This document shows positions 7,872 through 18,100 of a DNA stretch of 59,431 bases, one piece after another; position 1 is the first letter of the stretch, and the number at the start of each line of letters is the position of its first letter. Source of the DNA: CAYVFC01 sp964450715 (lineage in GTDB: Bacteria; Myxococcota_A; Polyangia; Polyangiales; JAFGIB01); assembly GCA_964450715.1 (NCBI GenBank), contig CAYVFC010000036.1, positions 1 to 59,431 of the forward strand. Direction: 5' to 3'. The position numbers were made by a program, and so were the translations under genes. The notes beneath the pieces are model-generated. The model worked only from the letters and a program-made list of their open reading frames with translations, was not told the origin of the DNA and did not search any database.

Positions 7872-9248
7872 TCATCGCGGAATCTCGTGGTCCCGGGAGC
7901 CGGCGCCTATCGCCAGGGGATAGGTGACGCGAAATACGCTCTGGCGGAACTGGGGAAAACGGGCCCGGCGGATGGCGCCCTCGATGCAGCGGCCGGTCGG
8001 GCTTCCGGTGAAGCCATCGCCCTGAACGGTCACGCTCGCCACCCGGCCGGTGTTGCGGATGACGATGCGGGCGGTGGCCAGGCCGGAGCGGCCCTTGGCG
8101 CAGCCGCGGATGGCCGGAAGCAGCACCCGTATCGAGTCGGCCACCTGCTGCCGCGAGGGGGTAAGCGGTAGCGCGCTGCCGCCGATGAGATCGACGGAGT
8201 CGTACCGGTTCGTGTCCTGGGCCCGGCTCGGGGCCGCGCGCGAGTCGCCGGCCCTGGTGGGCTTCGCCTCCAGCGTCTCGTCCAGAAGCTCGTCTATGAC
8301 ACCTGCGCTGTTGGTACCCGGATCAACCGCCTGGCGCTGCGCCTCGGTGCTCCGCGGCCGAGGCTGCTCGGCGTTTTGGTCCTGCTCGATCACGGCCGCG
8401 CCCGCCCGGCGCCGGTCGGGCTTGTCGATCGCTCGCACCGCCGCTCGGCTCTTCCCCTCGGTCGGCGCGACCGCGATGATTCCGGTCGCGGCCGCGGCCG
8501 CGGGCACCGCGCCGGCGCCGGGATCGGGTTGTTCTGCAGAATCGGAGTCGTTTACCGGCGCCGGATCGACCGGGACCTCTGCCGACGCCCCGCCCGCGGC
8601 CTGCCCGGGTTCCGCGGGCGCCCGCGCCGTTTGCGGCGGTAGCGTCCCTTCTGCAGTCCGAGCCGATGGCGCAATCGCGGCCGCGGTCAACCCGTCGCTA
8701 TTTCCGCTCTTGACCCATCCGTCTGCCAGGAAAAACGCCGCGCCCGCACCCAGACCCAGAGCGAAGCTCGCCAGCACCAGCGGCAGCACCGGCCGCGGTC
8801 GCGCCGTTGGTAGCGGTAGCGCTTCGGTTTGCACGGTGGCGGTCGCGGACGATGGTGGCTCGACGGTTTCCGCGTCCGTCGTTGTCGCGTCCGTCTGAGC
8901 TCTCGTATCCGTTTTCGCGTCGGTTTCCGCTTTTGCCACCGGCGGTCCGGAGGGCCATTTATAAGTAGCCGGCTCCGCGCTCGGCAACGCGGTCGCGGCC
9001 GCGGCTTTCAGGTCGATGGTCGCCTCGTCTTCCTCTTCCGCCGGTTCGATCCGGCTCGAAGCGCCGTCACCGCCGGTGGCGATCGAGGCGGCCAGCGCGG
9101 CCAGGTCGGCCTCGGACGCTTCCGGCGGCGGAAGCGACGCGCTGCCGGCCTCCTGGTCAGGGGCGCTCAGCGCGCCGAACGAGGCCAGGTCGTCGTCCTC
9201 CTCGCCCTGCGCCGGCTTCTCGGCTCTGTCCCCGTCGTTTTCTTGCAT
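7872..9248 (-). CDS. Single-pass membrane protein with AgmX/PglI-type C-terminal domain
   Basis: The protein has 458 aa from the ATG at 9248, preceded by GGAGCG. An acidic, Ala/Thr/Pro-rich cytoplasmic region (1-150, starting with EEDDDLASFGAL, a signature common in myxobacterial regulators) leads to one membrane helix (~154-176). A long disordered periplasmic linker follows, and a compact domain at ~360-455 with the pattern GRCIEGAIRRARFPQF, matching the AgmX/PglI C-terminal (TonB-C-like) domain. In Myxococcus, proteins with this domain belong to gliding-motility and envelope-spanning machines. Here it sits alone next to typA and a lipoprotein, so its complex is unknown. A longer upstream start would lack a binding site and read through Arg-rich non-coding-like sequence. 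Confidence 0.75.
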   Translation of the reverse strand: MQENDGDRAEKPAQGEEDDDLASFGALSAPDQEAGSASLPPPEASEADLAALAASIATGGDGASSRIEPAEEEDEATIDLKAAAATALPSAEPATYKWPSGPPVAKAETDAKTDTRAQTDATTTDAETVEPPSSATATVQTEALPLPTARPRPVLPLVLASFALGLGAGAAFFLADGWVKSGNSDGLTAAAIAPSARTAEGTLPPQTARAPAEPGQAAGGASAEVPVDPAPVNDSDSAEQPDPGAGAVPAAAAATGIIAVAPTEGKSRAAVRAIDKPDRRRAGAAVIEQDQNAEQPRPRSTEAQRQAVDPGTNSAGVIDELLDETLEAKPTRAGDSRAAPSRAQDTNRYDSVDLIGGSALPLTPSRQQVADSIRVLLPAIRGCAKGRSGLATARIVIRNTGRVASVTVQGDGFTGSPTGRCIEGAIRRARFPQFRQSVFRVTYPLAIGAGSRDHEIPR

Positions 9249-9372
9249 CGACACGCGCCGCTCCGCTCCGATAAACCCGCCCGGCAATCTACCAGCAGCG
9301 GGCCGCCCGCGCACGCCGAGCCCGACTCGGGTACGACGGCCTTGACGGGCCGCGTACCGCTCGGTGGCGGAT

Positions 9373-10236
9373 CTACGGCTTCCAGGTCGCCGACCAGTTG
9401 CCCGTGCCGCCACAGACGCCGGCCGGCCAGGGTGCGGGAGGCGGATTGCCGGGCTCGATATCGGGCGGATCCGGATAGGTCCCGTCTGCGGCCGGTTCGG
9501 TCACCGACCAGAGCCCCCTGACAAAGGCGTGGTTGAACTTGTCGTACTTGGAGCGCAAAAGCCCCTGGAAGCTGTAGGGTATGACTCCGACGATGTACCG
9601 GCAGTTGACCATCAACCCGTCGAAGTAGGCCTGGTTGCAGTCCAGGTCTCCCACGATCTCCCCCTCGAAGGGGAACATACCCAGCGCCACCCCCTGCATG
9701 AAGCCGTTGCTGACCGTGTAGTACTCCCCGGTGGACGACTCGCCCAGGTCGAAGGCGACGTTGCCGGCGACCGGGATGGTGCCCCAGCCCCAGGTCGCGG
9801 CCGAGAGGTAGAAACCGTCGAAGCCCCCCTCGTAGTGCCCGGACTGGCAGGAGGCCCCGCCCGGCGGGGTTCGCTCCCAGTCGAAGCGCTCCGGGCCCTT
9901 GTTGAGCGCCGACTGCTCCAGATCGACGCCGCCCCGGCGCGAGACCAGAGTCTCGGGCGCTTGCGCGCACTCGCACGGTCCCCATCCGGAATAGATACTG
10001 CAAACCTGCCTTCCCTCCACCGGACCCTCATCGGTCTGGCAGAAGCAGGGCTGGGTCTGGTTGTCCGGCGCGCAGCCGCTGCCCGGCTGGGCCGCGCCCT
10101 CGGCCACGCCGCCGGCCGCCCCCAGGCCCGGTCCGCCTACCGCCGGTTGCCATGGCTCGGTGCCGGCGTTCTCGGCACTGCAGCCCACCGCCAGTAGTAA
10201 GCCGATCATTACAACACTTATTCCGTGTCCCTTCAT
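9373..10236 (-). CDS. Cys-rich secreted lipoprotein of unknown function
   Basis: The protein has 287 aa with a clear lipoprotein signal peptide (MKGHGISVVMIGLLLAVGC, lipid-attachment Cys19). A short Gly-rich spacer and a Cys cluster (CAPDNQTQPCFCQTDEG ... CSIYSGWGPCECA) are followed by a ~190-residue domain ending in a Pro-rich tail. The central part resembles secreted proteins of Myxococcota that carry an FYLSAATWGWG-like beta segment, but I cannot name a family. It has its own upstream region after the hairpin that follows rimI. The AgmX-type gene starts 124 bases downstream and may be co-transcribed. Confidence 0.7.
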   Translation of the reverse strand: MKGHGISVVMIGLLLAVGCSAENAGTEPWQPAVGGPGLGAAGGVAEGAAQPGSGCAPDNQTQPCFCQTDEGPVEGRQVCSIYSGWGPCECAQAPETLVSRRGGVDLEQSALNKGPERFDWERTPPGGASCQSGHYEGGFDGFYLSAATWGWGTIPVAGNVAFDLGESSTGEYYTVSNGFMQGVALGMFPFEGEIVGDLDCNQAYFDGLMVNCRYIVGVIPYSFQGLLRSKYDKFNHAFVRGLWSVTEPAADGTYPDPPDIEPGNPPPAPWPAGVCGGTGNWSATWKP

Positions 10237-10318
10237 CCTGTCCCTCGTCGTGCTCGCCACCCACTCTTATATAGATATAGACGGTCCCTCGCCCGGCGAT
10301 ATCCGACGTTCACGCGAG

Positions 10319-10340
10319 AAAACGCCACGTTGATGGCGTT
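10319..10340 (-). terminator. Weak intrinsic terminator after rimI
   Basis: On the minus strand a 7-base perfect stem AACGCCA/TGGCGTT with a 6-base loop is followed by a short T run (TTTTC, partly inside the stem). It lies ~100 bases past the rimI stop, between rimI and the next lipoprotein gene, where a transcript end is expected. Confidence 0.45.
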
Positions 10341-10442
10341 AACCCGACCCCTCCTTGTCACCGCCGCTCAGGGTCTTGTCCCGTGCGCTCGTTCCGCGTC
10401 TACGCGGACGACTGCCCCGGATCGGTGGCGGCGATCGGCCGT

Positions 10443-10922
10443 CTATCCCTCCGCCAGCCGGAGCGCCATGATGACCGCGTCCTCCTGGTTGTCCGCGTAG
10501 TAGCCGGTCCTGACTCCCGCCTGCTCGAAGCCCAGGCTACGGTAGAGGCCGAGCGCCGCACGGTTACTACCGCGTACTTCCAGCCATACGGTCCTGACCG
10601 AGCGCTCGCGCGCCACCTGCAACATGTCCCGCAGCAGTGCGGTGCCATAGCCGCGCCTTCTCAGATCGGGGCGCACGGCGATGTTGTGCAGGTGGATCTC
10701 GTCCGAGACGACCCAGTAGGCCGCGAAGCCGCAGAGCCGACTCCCCCGGCCGCTCTTGACTACGCGGGTGACCGCCCACTTGCGCTCGATCTCCTGCAGA
10801 AAGGTGCCGCGCGTCCAGGGCACTGGAAAGGAGGCCTCGGCGATGCTGCAGACCGCGTCCAGGTCCGTGGGCCGCATGGGCAGCACCTGCAGGGTCTCGT
10901 CCTGCTCGGCCGGACGCTTCAT
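10443..10922 (-). CDS. rimI: Ribosomal-protein-alanine N-acetyltransferase RimI
   Basis: A 159-aa GNAT-fold acetyltransferase. It shows the acetyl-CoA binding loop (RPDLRRRGYGTALL, an R/Q-x-x-G-x-G/A form) and the RimI signature near the C-terminus (WLEVRGSNRAALGLYRSLGFE ... RTGYYADNQEDAVIM). The family acetylates the N-terminal Ala of ribosomal protein S18 and sometimes other proteins. The start overlaps the stop of the upstream SurA-N-like gene by four bases (ATGA), implying translational coupling. Confidence 0.92.
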   Translation of the reverse strand: MKRPAEQDETLQVLPMRPTDLDAVCSIAEASFPVPWTRGTFLQEIERKWAVTRVVKSGRGSRLCGFAAYWVVSDEIHLHNIAVRPDLRRRGYGTALLRDMLQVARERSVRTVWLEVRGSNRAALGLYRSLGFEQAGVRTGYYADNQEDAVIMALRLAEG

Positions 10923-11614
10923 TGGGAATATTCGCCGAACATCCGCACCGGTGTGCGTACCATCAGCATCCGTATCCAGCGTTCGGCTGCCTTCTGTAGC
11001 GTCGATTCCTGCGAGCGGTCGCCGTCCGCTTTGCTCTGCGGGCTGCCGCCAGGCTTCTGTCCATCAGGCCGTTCCGCAACCGGAACCTGCTCGACCGGCG
11101 GTCCGTCCGTACCGCGGTCGGTTTCCAGGTTGGCCCGCAGGAAGGCGGAGACCCTGGCGCGCCGGAGCAGGATGCTTTCCAGCTCGCGTTTGCTGACCGC
11201 CTTGTCCCTGAGCAGCGCCCGCAGCCGTTCACGCCCGCCGGCCCGCAGCTCCAGGCGGCGCCGCTCTCGCGTGATATCGGAAACGCGAGGCTCGCTCACC
11301 CGCACCCGTTCGGCCTCCCGGGCGATGACGTACTCGCCGACCAGCTTCTGCAGAGCCGCGCGCATGAGCGCCTCGGGAAGCGGGGTCGTGGGCAGCAGCC
11401 CGGACACATCTCCGCTCAGCTCGATCAGCGCATACAGCTCGACGTCGCTCTGCAGGATCACATCCACGCCCGGCGCCGGCTCCAGCCCACCGACCAGCGC
11501 GGCCAGTCCGTCTATTCGCACCGGCTGTTGCTGGGCGCCGGCCGGTGGCGCTGGCGCCACCACGGCGAGCAGCGCCGCGACCACCACCACCACCGGCGCC
11601 TGCACCGCCGTCAC
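10919..11614 (-). CDS. Secreted SurA N-terminal-like protein lacking PPIase domains
   Basis: The protein has about 231 aa if it starts at the GTG at 11614, just after the upstream stop; an ATG at 11674 would overlap the previous gene. An export signal (VVVVVAALLAV ... AGAQQQ) is followed by a helical region with the SurA/peptidyl-prolyl-isomerase N-terminal pattern (AALVGG...DVILQSDVEL, then ALQKLVGEYVIAREAERV). The usual parvulin PPIase domains are absent; the C-terminal half is Gln/Gly/Asp-rich followed by a helix. It may be a periplasmic chaperone-like protein. It overlaps rimI by ATGA. Confidence 0.7.
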   Translation of the reverse strand: MTAVQAPVVVVVAALLAVVAPAPPAGAQQQPVRIDGLAALVGGLEPAPGVDVILQSDVELYALIELSGDVSGLLPTTPLPEALMRAALQKLVGEYVIAREAERVRVSEPRVSDITRERRRLELRAGGRERLRALLRDKAVSKRELESILLRRARVSAFLRANLETDRGTDGPPVEQVPVAERPDGQKPGGSPQSKADGDRSQESTLQKAAERWIRMLMVRTPVRMFGEYSQ

Positions 11615-11633
11615 ACTCCCTGGGCCGCGGTGC

Positions 11634-12410
11634 CTATCCGGACCGCTCGCTATCCGAGCCGCTGGGGCCATCATCGGTATTGCCCGCGTCTTCTTGGTCC
11701 GCGGTTTGCTGTCGTTCTACCCGCCGGGCGGTTACCCGCGGTAGGTGACGGCGCTCGCGCAAAAACTCCAGAAAGGCGACCGCCGCGTCCAGCTCGCGTA
11801 CCGGAAGCGACGCTGCCAGCTCCATCAGCCGCTTGCGCACCGCTTCTGCCGCCGCCGCCCGGTTGCGCCGTTCCGGACGCTCGCTCTCTTCGCGCGCTAC
11901 CGCTTCCCGCACGTCGTCTGCACTGGGAACTTCCCACTGGTCGCGCTCGGTGGCTTCGATATCGTTGGCCTCCAGCCAGGCGAGCATGCTCACTCGTAAC
12001 CGCTCCGACCGGAAGGTGAACCAGCGCTCACGATCGACCGGGAAATGCATGAGCACGTCCTTGAAGCGCCGAAAAGCCCCCTTGCCATCGATGGCGCTCA
12101 ATAGCTTCTGCCTGAGGTCGGATTCCTCGACCGTGGCCACGAAACGTTCCATCCAGCGGTACTGCTCCCGCGACGAGACCGGGTCGATGCGCAGATACGA
12201 GGGGTCGGCCATGATGCGCGAGTGCATACCCGGATCGGCGATACCGTCCACGATGCGAATTACCTCGCCCGTGTTCAGCTGTAGGTAGCTGTGTACCTCG
12301 GGCGCGTTGTTCTCAAAGGCGTCCTCCAGCGCTTCCCAGCTGACCGGCACCCGGCGCTTGTCGCCGGCCTGTCTAGATCGTTCCGAACCGCGCACGCTGT
12401 TGGCGCTCAT
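11634..12410 (-). CDS. UPF0158 family protein
   Basis: The protein has 258 aa and appears soluble. The N-terminal ~150 residues carry the UPF0158 pattern: WEALEDAFENN, YLQLNTGEVIRI, YLRIDPVSSREQYRWMERF, GKGAFRRFKDVLMHFP and ERWFTF, ending with a WLEAN segment. The family function is not established. The C-terminal ~100 residues are charged, with a helix (AAASLPVREL... FLEFLRERR) and an acidic tail. The ATG at 12410 sits below a ~190-base gap, so it may have its own promoter; the SurA-N-like gene follows within 20 bases. Confidence 0.85.
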   Translation of the reverse strand: MSANSVRGSERSRQAGDKRRVPVSWEALEDAFENNAPEVHSYLQLNTGEVIRIVDGIADPGMHSRIMADPSYLRIDPVSSREQYRWMERFVATVEESDLRQKLLSAIDGKGAFRRFKDVLMHFPVDRERWFTFRSERLRVSMLAWLEANDIEATERDQWEVPSADDVREAVAREESERPERRNRAAAAEAVRKRLMELAASLPVRELDAAVAFLEFLRERRHLPRVTARRVERQQTADQEDAGNTDDGPSGSDSERSG

Positions 12411-12600
12411 GATATAACCGCGTCTCTCTGCCGCCTGACCGGTACCGACCAGCTCCCGCCGCGCGGCGCGCGCAGCCCACGGAGCCCGCGGTCCGCTCTA
12501 GTGAACGGCAACGATCTTATTAGCGCCAGCGGACCGATGAGGGAAGGGGAGAGCGGGCGAAAATTCCAAACAAGTCGCCGGTACCCGTTTTTCCGTCCGT

Positions 12601-13740
12601 TCATCCGTCGCGGGTTCCGGGCTCCCGACGTTTACCGTTGGAGGGAACCAGCTCTCTGAACTTGCGATAGGCCGGGCCGATCTGCTTCTCGATCTCGGCG
12701 CGCGTCTCGGCCTGCGCCTCCTCGTCTGCGCCGGCCGCGATCGCGTCGTCCAGGCATACGGCCGCGGCCACGAACCTACGCCGCTTGGCGTAGCAGAAAG
12801 CCAGGGTCGGAAGCACCGTGACCGGTTTGGCGCCGACCAGCAGCGCGCGCCGGAGCAGGCCTATGGATTCGCCCCAGCGTTCGGACTTCAGGCGAGCCTT
12901 GGCCAGCAGCACGTACAGGTTTCCCGTCTCCTCGGTGTCCTGTCCCCACTGCACGCCCAGACGCAGCACCTCCTCGGCCCACTCGATCTGTTCCTTCTCG
13001 ATATAGGCCGTTCCCAGGATCCCCAGTGCCTTGCTGAGCGCGGCTTTCTCTTTGGCGCCCAGCGCCTGGCCCTGCGGCGTGCGCAGGAACAGCGACAGCG
13101 GGCCCGGCCACGCGCCCAGCAACGCGATGGTTCTGTCGTAGTCCTCCTTCTGGTTGGCAGCCTCGGCCATGGTGACGTGGCGTAAATCGATGGAGAACGG
13201 TGCGCTGGAGCGCGCTCGCTCCACCTCTTCCCGTACCCGGTCCCTGAGCACGTAGCGCAGCTCTTCCAGGCTGAGCGCCTGCCGGATGCGACCGATATCG
13301 GCCAGCACCGTGGGGCTGGCGGGCGGCTCTCCACAGCGGAGCTCCAGCAGGCGGATGTCAAAGACGGGCGCCAGCAACAGGTAGCGGCGTCCGATCCAGT
13401 CGCGGATCTCCTCGGGCTCGGGTCGAGCGGACAGCTCGCGCCGCTCGTCCGGATCGGCCAGCAGAACCGCGGCCAGCCTCTCGCGAAAGTCGCTCAGCGA
13501 AAGCCGCCGCACGTCGCTCTCGTCACCGAGCACGAAGTCGATCAGGGAGGTTTGCGGCGTGTCCGGGTTGTAGGCGATGGACGAGATGCGAATGCCCGCG
13601 ATAAAGGCGAAGGCCACGAAACGCTCGCCGACCATCTCGCACAGCTGGTCCAGATCGGGCATCTCCTTGCCCAGCTGCTCGAACCAGCCGGTGGAGTCGA
13701 CCTCGTGTAGGCTTACGACATTTGTGGCTTCAGTGTTCAC
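12601..13740 (-). CDS. TPR-containing cytoplasmic protein
   Basis: The protein has 379 aa with no signal peptide. The first ~200 residues are of unknown fold; the second half (about 200-370) reads as helical repeats of tetratricopeptide type (EDYDRTIALLGAW, ALSKALGILGTAYIEKEQIEWAEEVLRLG, TGNLYVLLAKARLKSERWGESIGLLRRAL). It starts with GTG at 13740, overlapping the 3' end of the epimerase gene by 11 bases, so the two are probably translationally coupled. A role as a scaffold is inferred only from the repeats. Confidence 0.75.
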   Translation of the reverse strand: MNTEATNVVSLHEVDSTGWFEQLGKEMPDLDQLCEMVGERFVAFAFIAGIRISSIAYNPDTPQTSLIDFVLGDESDVRRLSLSDFRERLAAVLLADPDERRELSARPEPEEIRDWIGRRYLLLAPVFDIRLLELRCGEPPASPTVLADIGRIRQALSLEELRYVLRDRVREEVERARSSAPFSIDLRHVTMAEAANQKEDYDRTIALLGAWPGPLSLFLRTPQGQALGAKEKAALSKALGILGTAYIEKEQIEWAEEVLRLGVQWGQDTEETGNLYVLLAKARLKSERWGESIGLLRRALLVGAKPVTVLPTLAFCYAKRRRFVAAAVCLDDAIAAGADEEAQAETRAEIEKQIGPAYRKFRELVPSNGKRREPGTRDG

Positions 13741-14698
13741 CTTTGTCGGCGTGCTCCCGATACCAGTCTATCGTCCGTTTGATCCCTTCCTCCAGGTCGA
13801 CCCGCGCCTTGAAGCCCAGCAGACCCTCCGCCTTCTTCACGTCCGGCACCCTGAGCTCCACGTCCGGCAGATCGCGCTTGACGAATCTCACCTCTGACCG
13901 GCTGTCGGCCAGCCGGATTACCAGCTGTGCCAGGTGGTAGACGGTGATGGTGCTGCGCGGGTTACCGATATTGAACGCCTGGCCCACGGCCCGTTCGCTT
14001 TCCATGGCCAGCAGGATGCCGTCCACGATATCATCGATATAACACCACGAGCGGATCTGATCACCGTCGTTGTGTACGATCAGCGGCTCGGACGCGATGG
14101 CGCGGGTGACAAACGCATGGATGGCCCCCTCGCCCACCTGGCCGGGGCCGTAGATGTTGAACGGTCGGATCGAGCAGGTGGGCAGGCCGTACTGCTTGTA
14201 GTAGTTGTGCGCCAGGTGCTCGGTGGCCAGCTTGGATACGGCGTAGGTCCAGCGCGCCTCGCCCACCGCTCCCAGGCTGGTCACGTCGGCCTCCTGTACC
14301 CGGAAGGCGTAGCTACCGAAGACCTCGCTGGTCGAAAAGTCGATGAAGCGCTTGACCGTCCCGGCCTGCCGCGCCGCCCTGAGCGCGTTCAGCGTGCCTT
14401 CCAGCGATATCTCCATGGTCGCGACCGGGTTCTTCTGCACCGTATCCACACCCGCGATGGCCGCCATGTGGATCAGGTAGTCGGCCCCCTGGGCGGCGTT
14501 CTGCACCGCCTCCGGGTCGCGAACGTCTCCGACCAGCAGCTGCAGGTTCTCGTGCTCGGCCCACGGCGAAGCAGCCAGAGCGTTGCGCTTCAGATTATCG
14601 AACACGCGCACGCGGTTATTCGGCAGCAGCCGCCCGCAGAGCCGGGTTCCGATGAAACCCGCTCCTCCGGTTATCAGTACGGTCGAATCGCTCGGCAT
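13730..14698 (-). CDS. NAD-dependent epimerase/dehydratase (extended SDR)
   Basis: A 322-aa extended short-chain dehydrogenase. It has the Rossmann glycine motif TGGAGFIG (10-17), a GDVRDP acidic loop, catalytic Ser/Thr near 122-124 (STSEVFG) and YAVSK (Tyr152, Lys156). The C-terminal sugar-nucleotide domain includes FNIYGPGQ, GEGAIHAFVTRA and FNIGNPRSTITV. This is the pattern of UDP-glucose 4-epimerase / UDP-glucuronate decarboxylase-like enzymes acting on nucleotide sugars; the exact substrate cannot be read from sequence. It heads the minus-strand run that continues to rimI. Confidence 0.88.
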   Translation of the reverse strand: MPSDSTVLITGGAGFIGTRLCGRLLPNNRVRVFDNLKRNALAASPWAEHENLQLLVGDVRDPEAVQNAAQGADYLIHMAAIAGVDTVQKNPVATMEISLEGTLNALRAARQAGTVKRFIDFSTSEVFGSYAFRVQEADVTSLGAVGEARWTYAVSKLATEHLAHNYYKQYGLPTCSIRPFNIYGPGQVGEGAIHAFVTRAIASEPLIVHNDGDQIRSWCYIDDIVDGILLAMESERAVGQAFNIGNPRSTITVYHLAQLVIRLADSRSEVRFVKRDLPDVELRVPDVKKAEGLLGFKARVDLEEGIKRTIDWYREHADKGEH

Positions 14699-15165
14699 GG
14701 CTCTCGGTTATCATAGCGCGGGCGTAGCGTCGATGTCGCGTCAAACCTGCCCGAAACGCCGCGCAAACCACCGCCCTCGCTCGCCTAAAAAAAGGGGGGC
14801 GCCGGTAGAGGAACGCCCGCCGTCGTTCGCGCGGGAAATCACGCACGACCAGGCTCCCGAGGTGGTAAAATAGAGCGAGAACGGATCCCCGAAACTCCGA
14901 TCGCCTCGCTTGCGGCGCGGGGTCGTCTGCCGGGTTGGACCCCCTCGAAAGGACCCTACCCGTTCCGTTCGGTCCGCCTTGCAGACGACCCGGTGGTGCG
15001 GCGCGATGTTCGGACCGTTTTGGGGATCGGTTCTAGGCGGCGAAGCGCACGGAAGGCGAACCTCGCGCTTCAAACCCGGAGCGCTCACCTGTATTATCGC
15101 GGAACGTTTCACCGATCATCGGTCTAAGGCCGAGGCCGGTGCTGGTAGATCGAACGCCAGGGCAA
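14699..15165. other. Divergent intergenic region before the giant TPR genes
   Basis: This 467-base gap separates the minus-strand epimerase from the plus-strand TPR pair and must hold both promoters. I see an A7-G6 tract at 14787-14799 and a TAAAAT at 14866-14871 that could be a -10 for the plus strand, without a clear -35. Open frames here have no binding sites and look like shadows. Confidence 0.4.
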
Positions 15166-18100
15166 ATGACGACATCCACTTCACGCGCGTCGCTGCCTCC
15201 CGCGCCCCCGACCAACATCGTCGCCCAGACCCGAATCAAGGCGCTGCAGGTCGCGCTGCAGGCCGAGTCGGCACCGGACCGCAAGTGCATTCTTCAGTAC
15301 GAGATCGCCGCGCTGACCGAGCACAAGCTGGGCGATGCGGCGGCCGCGGCCAAGCTCTACCTGGCGGCCTACAACCTGAGCTCGAGCTTCCGGCCCCCTC
15401 TGTACGCGCTCATTCGGCTCTTCGAGTCCATCCGCTCATTCAACAACCTGGAGCGGGTCTATCGCGCCGCCGCGGGCTCGGCGGCCGACGACCGGGAAAA
15501 GGCCTCGGCGCTCACCAACCTGGCCTTCCTGCTCCACGATCATCGGCAGAAGCCGGACGAGGCGATCGAGTTGCTCGAGCAGGCGCTAAAGCTCGACCCC
15601 GGGCTGGGAGCCGCCACCCTGATGCTGGAGCGCCACTTCCGCAGGGCGGACGATTCGCAAGCGGTCGAACGAGTGGTCCGGATGCGCGCCGAGCAAGCGC
15701 GCGACTCCAGCCTGAAGGCCGAGCTGCTCGAAGAGGTGAGCGCTTTTCAACAGGCGCAGGGAAGCATTGACGAAACCATCATGAGCGTGCGGCAGGCGGC
15801 CGAGCTGTCCGGCGAGCGCTGGTATGCGCTGCAGCGGCTCGAACGGCTGGCCCGGGCGCACGACCGCCCGGAGGTGGCCGTAGAGGCTATCGAGGCGAGG
15901 GCCGAGATGGCCGACCGGTACGCGTGGGGCGAGAGGGAGCAGCGAGACCTGGCCTTCTCGCTTCCGGTGCTGGCTGGCGGAAGGCAAGCCAGGGAGAGCA
16001 GTGCGGCGCTCTGGCGGGAGGCCGGCCGGTTGCGGCTGGCGCGCATGAACGATGCAACGGGAGCCGTGCAAGCCTATCAGAAGGCGCTCGCCCTGTTCCC
16101 GAACGACCTGTTGTTGCGCCAGGAGCAGATGCTCGCTTGCGAGCTCGGCGGTGATCTCGACCTGGCGGCCGAGCAGGCCAGGTTCCTGCTACGGGGCGAT
16201 CTTCCGCCGCCGCAGCGGGCGCTGTTGCACTTCAGCCTGGCCGAGTTCGCCAGGGCTCGAGGGGATACCGAGGCGGCGCGGCAGCTGTTGGTGCAGGCCG
16301 GCGAGGCAGACCCGGGATCGGTAGCGGTCGCCGCGGCGCTCGAACGGTTGCTGATCGATACGGGCCAGTACGAGCAGCTGGTCGCCGACCTGGAGCGAGG
16401 CGCTTCCGGCTTGCAGGGCCGGGCGCGGGCCGAGGCCCTGTGGCGGGCCGGCCAGATCGCGGCTGATGGGCTCGAAGACGGGAAACGCGGGCTGGACTTG
16501 CTGGACTCGGCGATCGAGTCGTTTTCCGGGGCCGTGGATTCGCCCGCGGAAGTGGCGCCCGCGCTGCGAGAAGCCTTTGCCCTGGCGCAACGCATCGGCG
16601 ACAGAGCGCGGGCCGAGCGCCACGCCCGTGCGCTCGAGGCGCTCGGGCTCGACCCGGAAGAGCAAGGCGCGCTGCTGTCGGATCTGTATCATTTGGTATC
16701 CAACCCGAGCGGCGGCGACCTGACCGGGGTTGACGAGGCGATAGCCGCGGCGCTGGCCAGCGAAGCCTGTAGCAGCTGGGCCCCGGATGCCGCGCGGATG
16801 CGCGGCGCCCTTCAGAAGGACTACCGACTTCTTGCGCGCGCCCATGATGCGCTGGCAGCGCAAACCGAGAATCCAGAAGCCGGCAGCGCGCATCTCTGTG
16901 CGGCGGCCAGGGCGTTGGTGCTGGCGGGCGACGAGCAAGGGGCTTCGGAGCGGTTGGAGCGAGCGCTCGAGCGTTCTTCGTTAGACACCTACGCGGCGTC
17001 GCTTCTGGAAGAGATCCTGATCGCTCGCGGCGAGACGGACAAGGTCGTCGCTCTGCTGCGCAACGCTGCAGAGGCCCAGCAAAACGCGGGGCAGAGCAAG
17101 CTCTCCCTGCTGCAGGCCGGAGCGGCGGCCGAAGCCGCGGGGAACCAGGAGCTGGCCGTGCGCAGCTATGAAGATGCGGTCGATCGGGATCCGAACGCGC
17201 TGGGTCCGCTCTGGATGCTACGCCGCCTGGCCGAGAAAAAGGGCGACGAGACGTTGCTGTTGACCGCTCTGGAAGGTCTGACGCTCAGGGAGAGAAACCT
17301 GGGGCCGCCGTCGTACGCGACCCTGGAGCTCGGCCAGCGCTACGAGGTGTCGGGCAAGACCGACCTGATCACCGAGCCCTTGCTCGCGGCTACTACCGAC
17401 CGCAACGCGGGCACCGCCGCCGCGATCTCGCTCGCCCTGCTGCCAGGCGGGCTCATGGATCCGCAGGACCGGCTCGCCGTGCTAGACCAGTTGAGAGACA
17501 GCGGCTCGGAAGGACTAAGGACGGCGTTTTTGAGGGAAAAGGCGGCCTCGCTCCTCTCGGACGACATCATCGCGGCCAGGGAAGCGCTCTCCGATCTGCT
17601 CGACGACCAGCCGGACGATCGATGGGCCAGGTGTGCCTCGATTTTTCTCGCGCCCGACCAGGCTCAGCGCGCACAGGCCTTCGTCGAGCTGGGAAAGGCG
17701 ACCGAAGACCGAGCGGCGTCCGTCGACTTGATGCTCCACGGCCTCAGGGCTTACTCGTTGGCCCGGGGATCGGCAGCGGTTGATGACGTCTTGATGCTGG
17801 CCTTGTCGATCGCGCAGGCGTCGTCGACCTCTATCGAAGCCGCGCTGGCCGTGAGCGAGTCGCTGGCTGGAGGAGACGACGCGGAGACGCGCGCCGAGGC
17901 TTTCGATAGGCTGCTCACCCATGCGACCGATTCCGTTCGTCCCTCGATAGCCGGCGCATTCGCCCGGGCCCTGGTCGCGGCAGGGCGCCACGAGGAGGCC
18001 GCGCGGGTCGCGGAAAAGCTGGTGCAGGAAGACCCGGACGACCTGAGCGCGTGGGAGGTGCTCCGGGTAGCGCAACGCGTCCGGCAAAGTTGGCCCGACG